Below, piece after piece: positions 24,402-34,346 of a stretch of DNA of 64,000 nt. The notes under the pieces were generated by a model. That model had not been told where the DNA came from and made no database searches. It saw nothing but the letters and a program-made list of their open reading frames with translations. The stretch covers positions 1 to 64,000 of the forward strand of contig NZ_VIRV01000009.1 of NCBI RefSeq assembly GCF_019754295.1. The letters run 5' to 3'. The number at the start of each line of letters is the position of its first letter. Within the stretch, counting starts at the first letter, position 1. The position numbers and the translations under genes were made by a program. Source of the DNA: Sellimonas caecigallum. GTDB taxonomy: Bacteria; Bacillota; Clostridia; Lachnospirales; Lachnospiraceae.

Positions 24402-24421
24402 AGGACGATTTTTATCGTCCT
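24402..24421 (-). terminator. Terminator downstream of the 63-aa element gene
   Basis: AGGACGAT/ATCGTCCT is a perfect 8-base stem with a TTTT loop, followed on the minus strand by TTTTAAATT. Confidence 0.6.
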
Positions 24422-24452
24422 ATAAAAGTATATCCCTCTGCATTCTGTCTTC

Positions 24453-24644
24453 TTACCATCCGGCATTTTTATCCACATAGCCTCGATATTTTTCCAATAC
24501 AGAATCGGTCACACCGTTTTTATATATTTTTCGAATGTCGGTAATCTCTTCATCCTTTAAAAGTTTCAACCATTCCAGAAGCTCTTTCCGGCTGTTGGCA
24601 AAATTACAGCAGCGACCATCTGCATATTCAATCCTGTATCTCAT
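24453..24644 (-). CDS. Small element protein of unknown function
   Basis: A 63-aa protein (MRYRIEYADGRCCNFANSR, then LLEWLKLLKDEEITDIRKIYKNGV). The start at 24644 has AGGAGG 7 bases upstream, better placed than the ATG further up. It lies directly downstream of tnpX and is probably co-transcribed. Related short proteins are common beside large serine recombinases in Clostridia. Confidence 0.6.
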   Translation of the reverse strand: MRYRIEYADGRCCNFANSRKELLEWLKLLKDEEITDIRKIYKNGVTDSVLEKYRGYVDKNAGW

Positions 24645-24716
24645 AAGCATCCTCCTACACATATACCATTTCATCCGTCCGGTTTCGAGTAGAAAATAAT
24701 TCTTTTTGTAATAGTT

Positions 24717-26591
24717 TCATACACTTGCCACTCCTTTCTTTGGTTCCACAGGCGGAAGCATCGATACCGGGACAAACACGCCTTTTGCAATATCTTCCTG
24801 CCGGATTGCTTCCTTCTTTGCCTCGATCTCTGCCTTCTTTTTTTGTTTTACCTTGTCTTCATATGCTTTCTGCTTTCCATTCGCTTTCCGCCTCAGATAA
24901 TTCTGGTGTAATCTGTCTTTCCTGGCTTCCCGTTTACGCATTTCTTCCGCTTCTTCCGGAGTCATTTGGACTTCTCCAAAATGTGGCGGAAGATACTTTC
25001 CTACAAAGTTAAAATAAATCTCTATTTCCTGTGTCGTCTGCTGGCTTCCTTTTCTGTCTCTTTCATGTACCAGAATCTTCTCCAGAAACTCATTTAGCAT
25101 ATAGGTAGTCAATTCATCAAAATTCTTATATTTATCCACCAATGCAATAAATTTATCCGGTGAACGTCTTTCATTCTCCCCTCCGGAAATCTCTGTTTCT
25201 AATTCAGATATTTCTACCGTCAATTCTTTCTGCTCTTTTGAATACTGCGCATTAAGGGTTGAATATCGGTCATCTGGCAGTTTTCCGAGAATATTATCTT
25301 CATAGATCCGGCAGATTAATGTTTCTAGTTCCTGCATCCTCTTTTTAGCTTCCGTCAGCCTGGTTTTCATCTTTGTCATTTCACTGGACTGTTGAGAATT
25401 CTGTGTTGTTCTGACCGTCTCAATAAACTCTTCTCTGTTCAGATCAGAATATTCCGCTATCGCTTTTAACAGGTCTTTAATAAGCTGTATCACAACGTCA
25501 GCATTAATTCTGTGCTGTGTGGGGCAAAGTGTCCCGACTGGAACTTTGCTATAAGCTGAACAGGTATATTGTGGGATTCGTTTCCCATTATTAACACGAT
25601 GAACATACATCTTGGAACCACAGTCCGCACAATACATCAATCCTGTCAGTGGATGGGCCTCTCCCCATCCGTCCGGGTATCTGCGAACATTTTTCCGGAT
25701 TCTCTGTACATGATCAAAAGTTTCCTGGTCAATGATTGCTTCCTGAGTATCCTCGAACACTGTCCAATTATCTTCTGACACATAATGGCTCTTTTTATCT
25801 TTAAAGTGCTTTCTTGTCTTAAAATTCACAGTATGTCCAAGATATTCCCTCTTTTTCAAGATCCCTGCAACCGTAAAAGAACCCCATGCATATGGGTCTT
25901 TGATCTCGTTTACCCTCCCCTGCCATAATCCCGCTCCATGTCTTGCCATATGCACGGCCGGGATCTCCACCTGATCTTCTTTCAATCTTTTTGCGATCTG
26001 ATAAGGTCCACAGCCATCCATCGTCATCTGAAAGATTCTGCGAACAACTTGCGCTGCTTCTTCATCTATGATCCAGTGATTTTTATCTTCGGGATCTTTC
26101 AGGTAACCATATGGAGTGGTACTGGCAACGTGTTTCCCTGAATTACCTTTCGCCTTAAATGTAGAGCGGATCTTTTTACTTGTGTCTTTCGCATACCACT
26201 CATTCATAATGTTACGAAAAGGAAGGAAATCATCATCGCCGTTCAGGCTGTCATGTCCATCATTGATGGCAATCAGCCTGACCTGTTTCTGTCTCATCAT
26301 TTCCTGAATCTGCCCTACCATCAAATAATCCCGGCCCAACCGGCTCATATCCTTTATGATGACCGTACCGATCTGCCCAGCTTTGATGGCATCCATCATA
26401 CTAGTAAAGCCCGGTCGGTCAAATCTCGTTCCGGATATCCCATCATCAGTAAAATGGATATATGGTGTTAATTCATGGGATTCCGCATATTGCGAAAGCA
26501 TTTGTTTCTGATTTGAAATACTATTACTTTCACCCATAAGATCATCATCATGGCTGAGACGTTCATACAGTGCTGTTAGTTTCTTCTGCAT
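24717..26591 (-). CDS. tnpX: Large serine recombinase (TnpX type)
   Basis: A 624-aa recombinase. The resolvase domain covers residues 1-150, with the nucleophilic serine in LYERLSHDD, VIIKDMSRLGRDYL and MNEWYAKDTSKKIR. A recombinase domain follows (about 165-270, GPYQIAKRL). A zinc ribbon at about 325-365 (CADCGSKM and CSAYSKVPVGTLC) precedes a coiled coil and a Lys-rich tail. This class excises and inserts Tn4451-like elements at GA dinucleotides without target duplication. The start at 26591 has GGGAGG upstream. All recognised motifs are intact, so the element may still excise. Confidence 0.9.
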   Translation of the reverse strand: MQKKLTALYERLSHDDDLMGESNSISNQKQMLSQYAESHELTPYIHFTDDGISGTRFDRPGFTSMMDAIKAGQIGTVIIKDMSRLGRDYLMVGQIQEMMRQKQVRLIAINDGHDSLNGDDDFLPFRNIMNEWYAKDTSKKIRSTFKAKGNSGKHVASTTPYGYLKDPEDKNHWIIDEEAAQVVRRIFQMTMDGCGPYQIAKRLKEDQVEIPAVHMARHGAGLWQGRVNEIKDPYAWGSFTVAGILKKREYLGHTVNFKTRKHFKDKKSHYVSEDNWTVFEDTQEAIIDQETFDHVQRIRKNVRRYPDGWGEAHPLTGLMYCADCGSKMYVHRVNNGKRIPQYTCSAYSKVPVGTLCPTQHRINADVVIQLIKDLLKAIAEYSDLNREEFIETVRTTQNSQQSSEMTKMKTRLTEAKKRMQELETLICRIYEDNILGKLPDDRYSTLNAQYSKEQKELTVEISELETEISGGENERRSPDKFIALVDKYKNFDELTTYMLNEFLEKILVHERDRKGSQQTTQEIEIYFNFVGKYLPPHFGEVQMTPEEAEEMRKREARKDRLHQNYLRRKANGKQKAYEDKVKQKKKAEIEAKKEAIRQEDIAKGVFVPVSMLPPVEPKKGVASV

Positions 26592-26838
26592 CTTTTCCCT
26601 CCTCCCTTTAATTTTTACTGCCTGTTTGCATCCCATATCCGTTCCTTTACCGGGTTCCGATGTTTCCGGGACGTATATTCCAGAAAAGACACGCTGAATG
26701 CATATTCAAGTCTGGTATCACTATGGACAGGCCACTCTGTTTTCAAGGTTCGTGTAAGGAATCACCAAAAAGATCCCTTCACTTAACCCATCCCGCAGAG
26801 CTGTTTTTACTAGGTCAAAATACAATTTTATTTATTTT

Positions 26839-27162
26839 TTATAAAAAATAAGGCTCAAAAGACTTTTTAATCATTTTGGAGCTCCATTTATTTAAAAAAT
26901 AGTGAATTTCTTTCATCGTAGGCGTAATGTATACCTTACTGTCTTCGTAATCTCTCTTTACAATGCCTATGATGGGAAGATCTACATTTTTTCTGATTTC
27001 AGCAATATCTTCCGGTGTGTTGGCACGGATGCCAAGCGCTCCTCCTTCCGCAGCTGCCCGCGCCATTCTTCCCATAATGAAAGAAGAATGGAGCGGTTCA
27101 TGGGGCAATGCCTGACATGATACGATCAGATTTCCTTTGAGCTGTTCTAATTTTTGATTCAT
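26839..27162 (-). pseudogene. nanE: nanE (ManNAc-6-P 2-epimerase) truncated by the transposon
   Basis: Codons 1-86 (27162-26905) encode the N-terminal third of Nan[58 protein letters not shown]. After that the frame continues for 21 unrelated residues derived from the element end. Family members are about 225-230 residues, so about 140 are missing. I find no matching 3' fragment at the other end of the element, which implies a deletion as well as an insertion. AGAAAGGAG is 6 bases before the ATG and the promoter is intact, so a useless short product is probably still expressed under inducing conditions. Confidence 0.8.
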
Positions 27163-27196
27163 AGTGCTCTCCTTTCTGACTCCCTTTCTTGAACCA

Positions 27197-27254
27197 AGTA
27201 TAACACTTATGAAAAGTCTTTCAACGTTTTGCAGCTGTTCTGAAAATCTTTTCA
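27197..27254 (-). promoter_or_regulatory. nanE promoter with two TGAAA-N4-TTTCA operators
   Basis: TTGAAA (27219-27224) and TATACT (27197-27202) are spaced 16 bases apart on the minus strand. Two 14-bp inverted repeats of the same form, TGAAA-N4-TTTCA, lie at 27210-27223 (over the -35) and 27241-27254 (upstream), with centres 31 bp (three helical turns) apart. This layout suits a dimeric repressor; the RpiR protein at 14738 is the obvious candidate, by inference. Confidence 0.65.
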
Positions 27255-27376
27255 CTTCATTTTCATTTTTACATATGTTTTCCTGTTTTTCCCCCATTTT
27301 TTATAGTACATTTTGCACAATAGATGAAAGAGCTTTCATCTATTTACTTTTCAAAACGATGTGCAATCTTCAAAAA

Positions 27377-27416
27377 CAGAATAATCCCCTGCGGATAACC
27401 GCAGGGGATTATTCTG
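27377..27416 (-). terminator. Strong terminator of the ftsK-fhs-folD unit
   Basis: An 18-bp perfect GC-rich stem (CAGAATAATCCCCTGCGG and its complement) with an ATAA loop; the minus-strand side is followed by TTTTTG. It lies 8 bases beyond the stop at 27425. Confidence 0.85.
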
Positions 27417-27424
27417 TCTACTCA

Positions 27425-28426
27425 TTAAGATGAAAAACGATATTTTCTTGTCGTCACTTCGCTCTTTCTTCCATTCTTGTCAATCAATACGACATTCAGT
27501 TCCGTATCTTTATTTATCATCAGAGAACCAGTGTATTTCTGTGATCCTTCCGTCGGCTCACTTCCATCTGTAGTGTAGTAAGCCGTATATCCGTCCGGTA
27601 CACGGATTTCAACAGCCAGTGCCTGAATATATTCTCCTGTCGTCGGAGAAACTGCCGGCGCGTCTGCGATCGGGAAACGGATGGTAAAGGTCTTCTTTAC
27701 TTCCAGACTCGGGATGCCTTTCTGGTTGACAAATATGGCACGCACTGTCGTCTCTCCTTCCTGACTTAACTGGATCGGATCTTCGTACTTCGTGCTGCTC
27801 TGTGTCGGTTCGCTTCCGTCAATTGTATAATAGATATTTCCCTTTCCTTTTGAACTTAAGGTAAGTTCTTGTACATCGTCGTACACTTCTTCTTCGTCCA
27901 AGCTGAATACCGGAAGTTTTGCCACATAGTCGTCTAGTGCTGTCAAAACTTCTGTGCTGGTACATTCGTTCATGATCGGCGAAATTTTGTCTGTCTGGTC
28001 AGAATCCACGTAGAACTCCACAGCGGCACGGTAAACACCCACACTATCCGGGTAATCTGTCACTGCTTTCTCAAAAAGTGTATCCGCCTTTTCCAGCTCT
28101 TTTTGATCCTCATAAGTCTTTGCGAGGTTCAGATATCCTTCTTCCCTTTTCCCGTCCTTCTCTATCGCCTTTGAAAAGAGCTGCTCTGCCTTTGCATAGT
28201 TTCCGTCTACGAGTGCCTTTTTCCCTTGATTAATTACCCCCGTATATGTATTCCGGTATATCAGTATACCAAGTCCTGCCAGGGCAGCTACGATCAGGAT
28301 CATCCCCGCGATCAGCAGGCGGCGCAGTCTCCTGAGTCTTTTCATCCGTGCCTGTTTTGCCTTTTTCCTGCGCCGTCTGATTTGTTCCTCCGATAACATA
28401 TGGTCTTGATTCGTTGTCCTTTGCAT
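27425..28426 (-). CDS. Membrane-anchored TPR protein with chitobiase-type C-terminal domains
   Basis: A 333-aa protein. A strongly basic N-terminus (RRRRKKAKQARMKRLRRLRR) precedes one membrane helix (about 36-57), giving an N-in topology. TPR units follow at about 65-145 (GNYAKAEQLFSKAIEKDGK, ELEKADTLFEKAVTDYPD). Two repeats of the CHB_HEX_C_1 type (YYTIDGSEPTQSSTKY and YYTTDGSEPTEGSQKY) form the outer part. The protein probably acts in cell-wall or surface-protein handling, but no enzyme domain is present. It ends the folD operon, 21 bases beyond folD. Confidence 0.75.
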   Translation of the reverse strand: MQRTTNQDHMLSEEQIRRRRKKAKQARMKRLRRLRRLLIAGMILIVAALAGLGILIYRNTYTGVINQGKKALVDGNYAKAEQLFSKAIEKDGKREEGYLNLAKTYEDQKELEKADTLFEKAVTDYPDSVGVYRAAVEFYVDSDQTDKISPIMNECTSTEVLTALDDYVAKLPVFSLDEEEVYDDVQELTLSSKGKGNIYYTIDGSEPTQSSTKYEDPIQLSQEGETTVRAIFVNQKGIPSLEVKKTFTIRFPIADAPAVSPTTGEYIQALAVEIRVPDGYTAYYTTDGSEPTEGSQKYTGSLMINKDTELNVVLIDKNGRKSEVTTRKYRFSS

Positions 28427-28447
28427 GATACGTCTTATTCTCTCCTC

Positions 28448-29287
28448 TTATTTTCGTGCCGCCTCCACACAATTGTACATAAGCATCGCTACTGTCATCG
28501 GGCCCACGCCTCCCGGAACCGGTGTGATGGCAGCCGTTTTTTCTTTTACCCGGTCAAAATCCACGTCTCCGCATAGTTTGCCGTCTTCTCCCCTGTGTAT
28601 GCCAACATCGATGACGATGGCTCCCTCTTTGACATATTCTTCTGTAATAAGGCGCGGCTTCCCTGCCGCTGCCACAAGAATATCTGCCCGTCTTGTAATC
28701 TCTTTAAGATTCTTTGTCCTGGAATGTGCGATCGTCACAGTTCCGTTTTCCTGAAGAAGGAGAAAAGCCATCGGTTTTCCGACATTATTGCTTCTCCCTA
28801 CGACTACACATTCTTTGCCCTCAATGTCAAATCCGGATCGTTTGATCAGCTCTATGACGCCCTCCGGTGTGCAGGAGCGAAATCCTTCTTTTCCAAGGCA
28901 TAGTGCTCCAATACTTTCCGGAAGAAAGCCGTCCACATCTTTCTTTGGAGATATCATTCCCGTGATCTTCTCTTCATTGAGATGCTTCGGAAGCGGAAGC
29001 TGGACAAGGATTCCATGTACAGTGTCATCCGCATTGAGAGAACGTATCAACGCCTCCAGCTTCTCTTCTGTCGTCTCTTCATCCAGTTCATAGGATCGGG
29101 ATTCAATCCCTACATACTCACATGCTTTTTTCTTATTCCGCACATAAACTGCAGATGCCGGGTCTTTCCCGACTAAAATGACAGCAAGGCATGGGGTAAT
29201 TCCCCGTGCCTTTAAGTCTGCTGTCTGTTCTTTCAATTCATTTTTTATCTGATTGGAAATCGCTTTTCCGTCTATCAATACTGTCAT
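28448..29287 (-). CDS. folD: Bifunctional methylene-THF dehydrogenase/methenyl-THF cyclohydrolase
   Basis: A 279-aa FolD. Signatures: YVRNKKKACEYVGIES with the catalytic Lys/Tyr region, VQLPLPKHLN, PKKDVDGFLP, and the NADP-binding VVGRSNNVGKPMAFLL. It interconverts 5,10-methylene-THF and 10-formyl-THF and follows formate-THF ligase directly (40-base gap), forming the central C1 branch used for purines, serine/glycine exchange and formate assimilation. The start at 29287 is chosen because GGAGATGGG precedes it; a longer frame lacks similarity at its N-terminus. Confidence 0.95.
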   Translation of the reverse strand: MTVLIDGKAISNQIKNELKEQTADLKARGITPCLAVILVGKDPASAVYVRNKKKACEYVGIESRSYELDEETTEEKLEALIRSLNADDTVHGILVQLPLPKHLNEEKITGMISPKKDVDGFLPESIGALCLGKEGFRSCTPEGVIELIKRSGFDIEGKECVVVGRSNNVGKPMAFLLLQENGTVTIAHSRTKNLKEITRRADILVAAAGKPRLITEEYVKEGAIVIDVGIHRGEDGKLCGDVDFDRVKEKTAAITPVPGGVGPMTVAMLMYNCVEAARK

Positions 29288-29327
29288 ATTCCCATCTCCT
29301 GTCTTTGCCGACCTGATACGGCATGTT

Positions 29328-30998
29328 TTAGAACAAACCAGTAATCTTTCCGTCATCTGTCACATCGATTCCGTTTGCCGCCGGTACCTTCGGAAGACCT
29401 GGCATCGTCATGATCGCTCCAGTAAGTACCACAACAAATCCTGCTCCTGCGCTTACATACACATCCCGAACATGGATATCAAAACCGCTTGGACGGCCAA
29501 GAAGTGTCTGGTCGTCTGACAAAGAGTACTGTGTCTTTGCCATACATACCGGAAGATTTCCAAATCCCATGCTTTCAATCTTTGCAAGCTGCTTTTCTGC
29601 TGCTTTTTCAAACACTACGCCATCTGCTCCATAGATTTCTCTGGCTACAGTACAGATTTTTTCTTTAAGAGGCAGGTCATCCGGATAAAGCGGACTAAAA
29701 TGGCTTTCCTTTGTCTCCAGCGTATTCAGCACTTTCTCCGCAAGCTCGATGCCGCCTTCGCCGCCTCTTCCCCATACATCCGCAATAGCAAATTCACAAT
29801 TTCTTTCTTCACAAAACTGCTTGACATATGCTTTTTCTGCTTCCGTATCGGATACAAAAGAGTTGAGGGTAACAACTACCGGCACACCAAATTTCTGAAG
29901 ATTTTCAATATGTTTTTCAAGATTTACAATTCCTTTCTTCAGCGCTTCGAGATTTTCCTCGTTGAGATCTGCTTTCGCAACACCGCCGTTATATTTGAGT
30001 GCACGTATTGTCGCAACAAGCACGACCGCATCTGGTTTCAGTCCGCTCATACGGCACTTGATATCCATGAATTTTTCTGCTCCCAGATCGGCACCAAACC
30101 CTGCCTCCGTAATCGTGATATCGCTCATTTTTAAAGCCATCTTTGTAGCCTGGACACTGTTGCATCCATGGGCGATATTGGCAAATGGTCCTCCGTGGAC
30201 AAGGGCAGGTGTATGTTCCAATGTCTGGATCATATTCGGTTTAATCGCGTCTTTTAGAAGAGCTGCCATCGCTCCTGTAGCTTCCAGGTCATCAGCTGTG
30301 ACCGGTTCCCCAGCAAAATTATAGGCTACAATGATTCTTCCAAGACGTTGTTTCAGATCTGCAAGATTGTCGGCAAGACAAAGGATTGCCATGATTTCGG
30401 AGGCTACTGTAATAACAAAATGATCTTCCCTTACCATTCCATCCATCTTGTTTCCAAGCCCTACTACAATATTTCTGAGGACGCGGTCATTCATATCCAC
30501 GCATCTCTTCCATACAACCTGACGCGGATCGATGCCAAGTTTATTTCCCTGCTGGATATGATTGTCAAGAAGAGCTGCAAGAAGATTATTTGCAGAAGTA
30601 ATGGCATGGAAATCTCCGGTAAAATGCAGATTTAGATCTTCCATCGGAACAACCTGCGCATATCCGCCGCCTGCTGCTCCTCCCTTAATCCCAAAACACG
30701 GACCAAGAGATGGTTCACGCAGTGCGATCATCGCTTTCTTCCCTATTTTTGCCATTGCTTCGCCGAGACCTACCGTGATAGTTGTCTTTCCTTCTCCAGC
30801 CGGGGTCGGGTTGATCGCCGTCACAAGCACAAGCTTTCCGTCCGGACGGTCTTTCACTTTTTCCCACAGTTCAGCTGAGAGTTTTGCTTTGTATTTGCCG
30901 TAAAACTCCAGATCCTCTTCCTCGATCCCTGCCAAAGCTGCAACATTTCTGATATGTTCCATCTTCGCTTCCTGTGCAATTTGAATATCTGTCTTCAT
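29328..30998 (-). CDS. fhs: Formate--tetrahydrofolate ligase
   Basis: A 556-aa enzyme making 10-formyl-THF from formate, THF and ATP. Motifs: [19 protein letters not shown] (P-loop-like ATP site), [37 protein letters not shown] and [13 protein letters not shown]. Length matches the family. The start at 30998 has GGAGG 6 bases upstream and lies 24 bases inside the first possible ATG, which is at the ftsK stop. It works with FolD downstream. Confidence 0.97.
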   Translation of the reverse strand: MKTDIQIAQEAKMEHIRNVAALAGIEEEDLEFYGKYKAKLSAELWEKVKDRPDGKLVLVTAINPTPAGEGKTTITVGLGEAMAKIGKKAMIALREPSLGPCFGIKGGAAGGGYAQVVPMEDLNLHFTGDFHAITSANNLLAALLDNHIQQGNKLGIDPRQVVWKRCVDMNDRVLRNIVVGLGNKMDGMVREDHFVITVASEIMAILCLADNLADLKQRLGRIIVAYNFAGEPVTADDLEATGAMAALLKDAIKPNMIQTLEHTPALVHGGPFANIAHGCNSVQATKMALKMSDITITEAGFGADLGAEKFMDIKCRMSGLKPDAVVLVATIRALKYNGGVAKADLNEENLEALKKGIVNLEKHIENLQKFGVPVVVTLNSFVSDTEAEKAYVKQFCEERNCEFAIADVWGRGGEGGIELAEKVLNTLETKESHFSPLYPDDLPLKEKICTVAREIYGADGVVFEKAAEKQLAKIESMGFGNLPVCMAKTQYSLSDDQTLLGRPSGFDIHVRDVYVSAGAGFVVVLTGAIMTMPGLPKVPAANGIDVTDDGKITGLF

Positions 30999-31021
30999 TT
31001 TCTTCCTCCGTTTCTGTCTCA

Positions 31022-33493
31022 TCAGACATGTTCTTCTATGTACTGGTCAAACTGTTCTTTTGACATAAGAACCTTTCTCGGTTTTGTGCCTTCCTCTTCT
31101 CCTACCACGCCTGCCTCGTATAGCTGGTCCATGATCCTTGCAGCCCGGTTGAATCCGATCTTGAACACCCTCTGCAGCATCCCTATAGATGCTTTATCCT
31201 TCTCAATAATGAAATATCCTGCATCTTTAAAATATACATCCCTGTCATTACCCGGGGAGGCTGCAGATGCACCGGCAGTGCTGCTGGCCGCATTTGCCAT
31301 GTGGCTCTCTACATTCTCATCATAAGACACATTTCCATTATTTTTCACAAGATAATCTACAACTGCCTGAACCTCTTTATCCGATACAAAAGAGCCTTGT
31401 ACTCTGACTGGTTTCTGATATCCGGAAGGGTAGAAAAGCATATCTCCTTTCCCAAGGAGTTTTTCCGCCCCGTTCATATCGATGATCGTCCGGGAATCTA
31501 CACCAGATGACACTGAGAATGCGATTCGGGACGGCATGTTTGCCTTGATCAGACCTGTGATAACATTGACAGATGGCCTCTGTGTGGCAAGGACGAGGTG
31601 GATTCCAGCAGCTCTGGCAAGCTGAGCCAGACGGCAGATAGACTCCTCCACTTCCCCGGGCGCCACCATCATCAGATCTGCAAGCTCGTCCACAATGATG
31701 ACAATCTGAGGCATCTTTTCCGGACGTTCTTCCTCCGTGCTGATGTCTTTTACACTGTCTACTTTTTCATTAAAACCCTTCATATCCCGTACATTATACT
31801 GCGCGAAAAGCTGATATCGTTTCATCATCTCTGCTACGGCCCAATTCAGCGCTCCGGCTGCCTTTTTTGGATCTGTGACGACTGGTATGAGAAGATGTGG
31901 AATTCCGTTGTACACGCTCAACTCTACAACCTTCGGATCGATCATGATAAGTTTTACTTCATCCGGCGATGCCTCGTAAAGAATACTCATGATCAGCGTG
32001 TTGATACATACGGATTTTCCTGATCCGGTTGCCCCGGCAACAAGAAGATGCGGCATCTTTGCTATATCTGCCACAACTGTACGTCCTCCGATATCTTTTC
32101 CTACGGCAAAGCTAATCTTCGATTCTGCACGGCGGAATTCCTCACTTTCCAGGAGATCTCTTAATAGGACGGCCGAATTGTCTTTGTTCGGCACTTCGAT
32201 TCCTACAGCTGCCTTCCCAGGAATCGGAGCTTCGATACGGATGTCCGAAGCGGCAAGATTCAGTTTCAGATCGTCTGCAAGTCCTACGATCTTGCTTACT
32301 TTTACCCCCAGTTCCGGCTGTACTTCATATCGTGTAACGGATGGTCCGCAGCTTACATTCGTCACTGTCACATTGACCCCGAATGTCTTCAGTGTCTGCT
32401 GAAGCTTCATAGCCGTCTCTCTCAAATGGCTGTCGGAATCCCCCCGACCTTTTTTTCCTTTTGTCAGAAGGTTCATAGGAGGTGCCTTGTACTTTTTCAC
32501 AGGCTTTGCCGCCCGTTTCAGTATTTCTTCCTCGACACTTTCCCCTTTTTTCAAAGATGCAGCCCCTCTCTCCTCTTTTGGCGCTTTTATATTGGCCGGA
32601 GAAAACTCTACCATCCCTGCATCCTCCAGTTCCGACAAATCCGGAACGGCCTGCGCGGCATCATCCATATCAAGAGGTGTATCTGTACGGGACGTTTCCT
32701 CCTGCGCAGCCCGTGTAATAACGATGTCCTCCACGGATGATTTTTCCGACTCTTCTCCCGGTTCTTCCGACGCTTTCACGGGAACTACGATCTCCTGTAT
32801 TTCCGGATCTCGTCCTTCCAAAGTAGTATCAAAAGAAACGCCTTCCACTTTTTTCTCCCGTCGTTTCTTTGGTTTTGCTGCCTCTTTTGCCAGACGCTCT
32901 TTTCGTCTTTCCTCTCTTTTCAGCTTTCCTTCTTTAAAGCTGGCAAGAGCCTTTTGGCCCCCGGATTTGATCACTTTCAGCATAGATCTCTGTGTAATCA
33001 ATATAAGGCAGATCATCATCAGAAAGATGTCGATGACATATGTCCCTACAACGCCAAAAGCTGGTGTCATTACCTCCGATATACCTTCTCCGATGAATCC
33101 TCCGGCTTTGTTGACAAGTTCCAGAAATACACAAACAAGGACTACCAACACGGCCGCAGCCGAAAATTTCAGATAGGCAGTCCTGTTTCCTTTGTTAGAT
33201 ATTAAAAAAGCGCCCCCTGCAAACAGCAGAAATGGAAACAGATAGGAAACCTGTCCAAAAATTCCCTCCATAAAATCAGCGATAAACCGGCCGGCAAAAC
33301 CTCCTAAACCGAAATTGCTGATCAAAAGAATAACAGACACTGCAAGAATAATGAGAATCCTAATTTCTTCCCTTACAATCTCTTCCCGCTGTATCTGCGC
33401 TTTTGTCTTGCGCTTTGTTCCTCCGGATTTTGTTGTTCCTGGCTTTTTTGCTGCGGATTTGCTTTTCCGCGTTCCTTTTGTACTGGAAGCCAT
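31022..33493 (-). CDS. ftsK: DNA translocase FtsK/SpoIIIE
   Basis: An 823-aa membrane-anchored DNA pump. Four hydrophobic segments lie in residues about 45-185, then a long Glu/Lys/Pro-rich linker (about 200-340), then the motor domain with Walker [17 protein letters not shown], Walker [14 protein letters not shown] and [16 protein letters not shown]. The C-terminal winged-helix gamma domain (about 750-815, [21 protein letters not shown]) reads DNA orientation sequences. It segregates chromosomes at septation or into the forespore. The tepA gene lies directly upstream, as in Bacillus. Confidence 0.96.
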   Translation of the reverse strand: MASSTKGTRKSKSAAKKPGTTKSGGTKRKTKAQIQREEIVREEIRILIILAVSVILLISNFGLGGFAGRFIADFMEGIFGQVSYLFPFLLFAGGAFLISNKGNRTAYLKFSAAAVLVVLVCVFLELVNKAGGFIGEGISEVMTPAFGVVGTYVIDIFLMMICLILITQRSMLKVIKSGGQKALASFKEGKLKREERRKERLAKEAAKPKKRREKKVEGVSFDTTLEGRDPEIQEIVVPVKASEEPGEESEKSSVEDIVITRAAQEETSRTDTPLDMDDAAQAVPDLSELEDAGMVEFSPANIKAPKEERGAASLKKGESVEEEILKRAAKPVKKYKAPPMNLLTKGKKGRGDSDSHLRETAMKLQQTLKTFGVNVTVTNVSCGPSVTRYEVQPELGVKVSKIVGLADDLKLNLAASDIRIEAPIPGKAAVGIEVPNKDNSAVLLRDLLESEEFRRAESKISFAVGKDIGGRTVVADIAKMPHLLVAGATGSGKSVCINTLIMSILYEASPDEVKLIMIDPKVVELSVYNGIPHLLIPVVTDPKKAAGALNWAVAEMMKRYQLFAQYNVRDMKGFNEKVDSVKDISTEEERPEKMPQIVIIVDELADLMMVAPGEVEESICRLAQLARAAGIHLVLATQRPSVNVITGLIKANMPSRIAFSVSSGVDSRTIIDMNGAEKLLGKGDMLFYPSGYQKPVRVQGSFVSDKEVQAVVDYLVKNNGNVSYDENVESHMANAASSTAGASAASPGNDRDVYFKDAGYFIIEKDKASIGMLQRVFKIGFNRAARIMDQLYEAGVVGEEEGTKPRKVLMSKEQFDQYIEEHV

Positions 33494-33554
33494 GAAATAT
33501 CCCCCTTGTGATTTATCTACCCGTATATTATAGCATCTTTAAAATGTGATGTCA

Positions 33555-34268
33555 TTACCTATTTTCTCCCCGTGCTTTCCTGTCCCTATACTCATCAATA
33601 AGTGTATGGATCTTCCGGAACGCTTCCCGGATCCCTCCCACTTCATCGATCATTCCTTCTTCAACAGCTTCCCTTCCTTCCAGCAGCGTCCCAACATCTT
33701 TTACGAGTTGAGAGGGATCCAGCATCAACTTTTCGAGTCTCTTCTGCGTGATCCTCGAATGCTCAGATATAAATTTTGTGATCCGATCCTGTGTTTTTTC
33801 CATATTCCGGTAACTTTGAATCACACCGATGAACATTCCGCTTGACCGTACCGGGTGTACGATCATTGTGCCGCTTGGCACGATAAAGGAGTAATCTGCC
33901 GACACTGCAAGCGGCCCTCCGATAGAATGACTTCCTCCAAGGACAAGAGATACCGTTGGCTTGCTGAGCGATGCAATCATCTCCGCGATAGCCAGTCCCG
34001 CCTCAACATCGCCCCCAAGAGTATGAAGCAGGATAAGCACCCCTTCAATCTCATCGTTGGATTCGATCTCAGCAAGCTTCGGCAGCAGATGTTCATACTT
34101 GGTAGCTTTCGTATTTCCCGATACGGCCTCGTGCCCTTCTATCTCTCCTATGATCGTCAGAAGATACACACGATAGTCACTTTTCCCTTCACTTAGTTCC
34201 AGACTTCCCGTCTCTTTAATCTGCTCGGTCTCCTTCTCCTGTTTTTCCATGTTCTGCATCTCTTCCAT
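33555..34268 (-). CDS. ClpP-fold serine protease, TepA/YmfB-like
   Basis: A 237-aa ClpP/crotonase-fold peptidase. The nucleophile region is LVLGGSHSIGGPLAVSADY and the later histidine region is SGTMIVHPVRSSGMF; LLHTLGGDVEAGLAIAEMI matches the oxyanion loop. It lacks the classical ClpP N-terminus and has an extended charged N-terminus, as in TepA, a translocation-enhancing protein. Position just upstream of ftsK matches the ymfB-spoIIIE synteny in Bacillus. Its GGAGGTG Shine-Dalgarno lies inside the hairpin at 34273-34313. Confidence 0.82.
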   Translation of the reverse strand: MEEMQNMEKQEKETEQIKETGSLELSEGKSDYRVYLLTIIGEIEGHEAVSGNTKATKYEHLLPKLAEIESNDEIEGVLILLHTLGGDVEAGLAIAEMIASLSKPTVSLVLGGSHSIGGPLAVSADYSFIVPSGTMIVHPVRSSGMFIGVIQSYRNMEKTQDRITKFISEHSRITQKRLEKLMLDPSQLVKDVGTLLEGREAVEEGMIDEVGGIREAFRKIHTLIDEYRDRKARGENR

Positions 34269-34272
34269 AATA

Positions 34273-34313
34273 AAAACACCTCCACATTTTTTCCTATTAT
34301 GTGGAGGTGTTTT
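34273..34313 (-). terminator. metY terminator overlapping the tepA ribosome-binding site
   Basis: Fifteen-base arms AAAACACCTCCACAT and ATGTGGAGGTGTTTT form a perfect stem with an 11-base loop, 34 bases beyond the metY stop. The 3' arm contains GGAGGTG (34277-34283), placed 8 bases before the tepA ATG. In read-through RNA the site would be sequestered. Confidence 0.75.
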
Positions 34314-34346
34314 CTTAATTATACATATGCAATTTTCTGAAAAAGC

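Larger units (their letters stand above)
17296..26905. mobile_element. Tn4451/TnpX-type mobilizable transposon (boundaries approximate)
   Basis: A roughly 9.5-kb element with the gene order of the Tn4451 family on the minus strand: large serine recombinase (tnpX), tnpV, cargo, TnpW-like proteins, oriT-like hairpin, MobV relaxase (tnpZ type), CHC2 primase, VapE helicase and a terminal TnpW. The right boundary is placed at 26905, where the nanE reading frame stops matching its family. The left boundary is uncertain, between 16545 and 17388; no target duplication or clear terminal repeat is visible, in keeping with a recombinase that cuts at a GA dinucleotide. Cargo is an XRE/DUF2975/membrane-protein trio rather than drug resistance. 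tnpV and vapE are damaged, so the element may be losing mobility functions. Confidence 0.8.
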
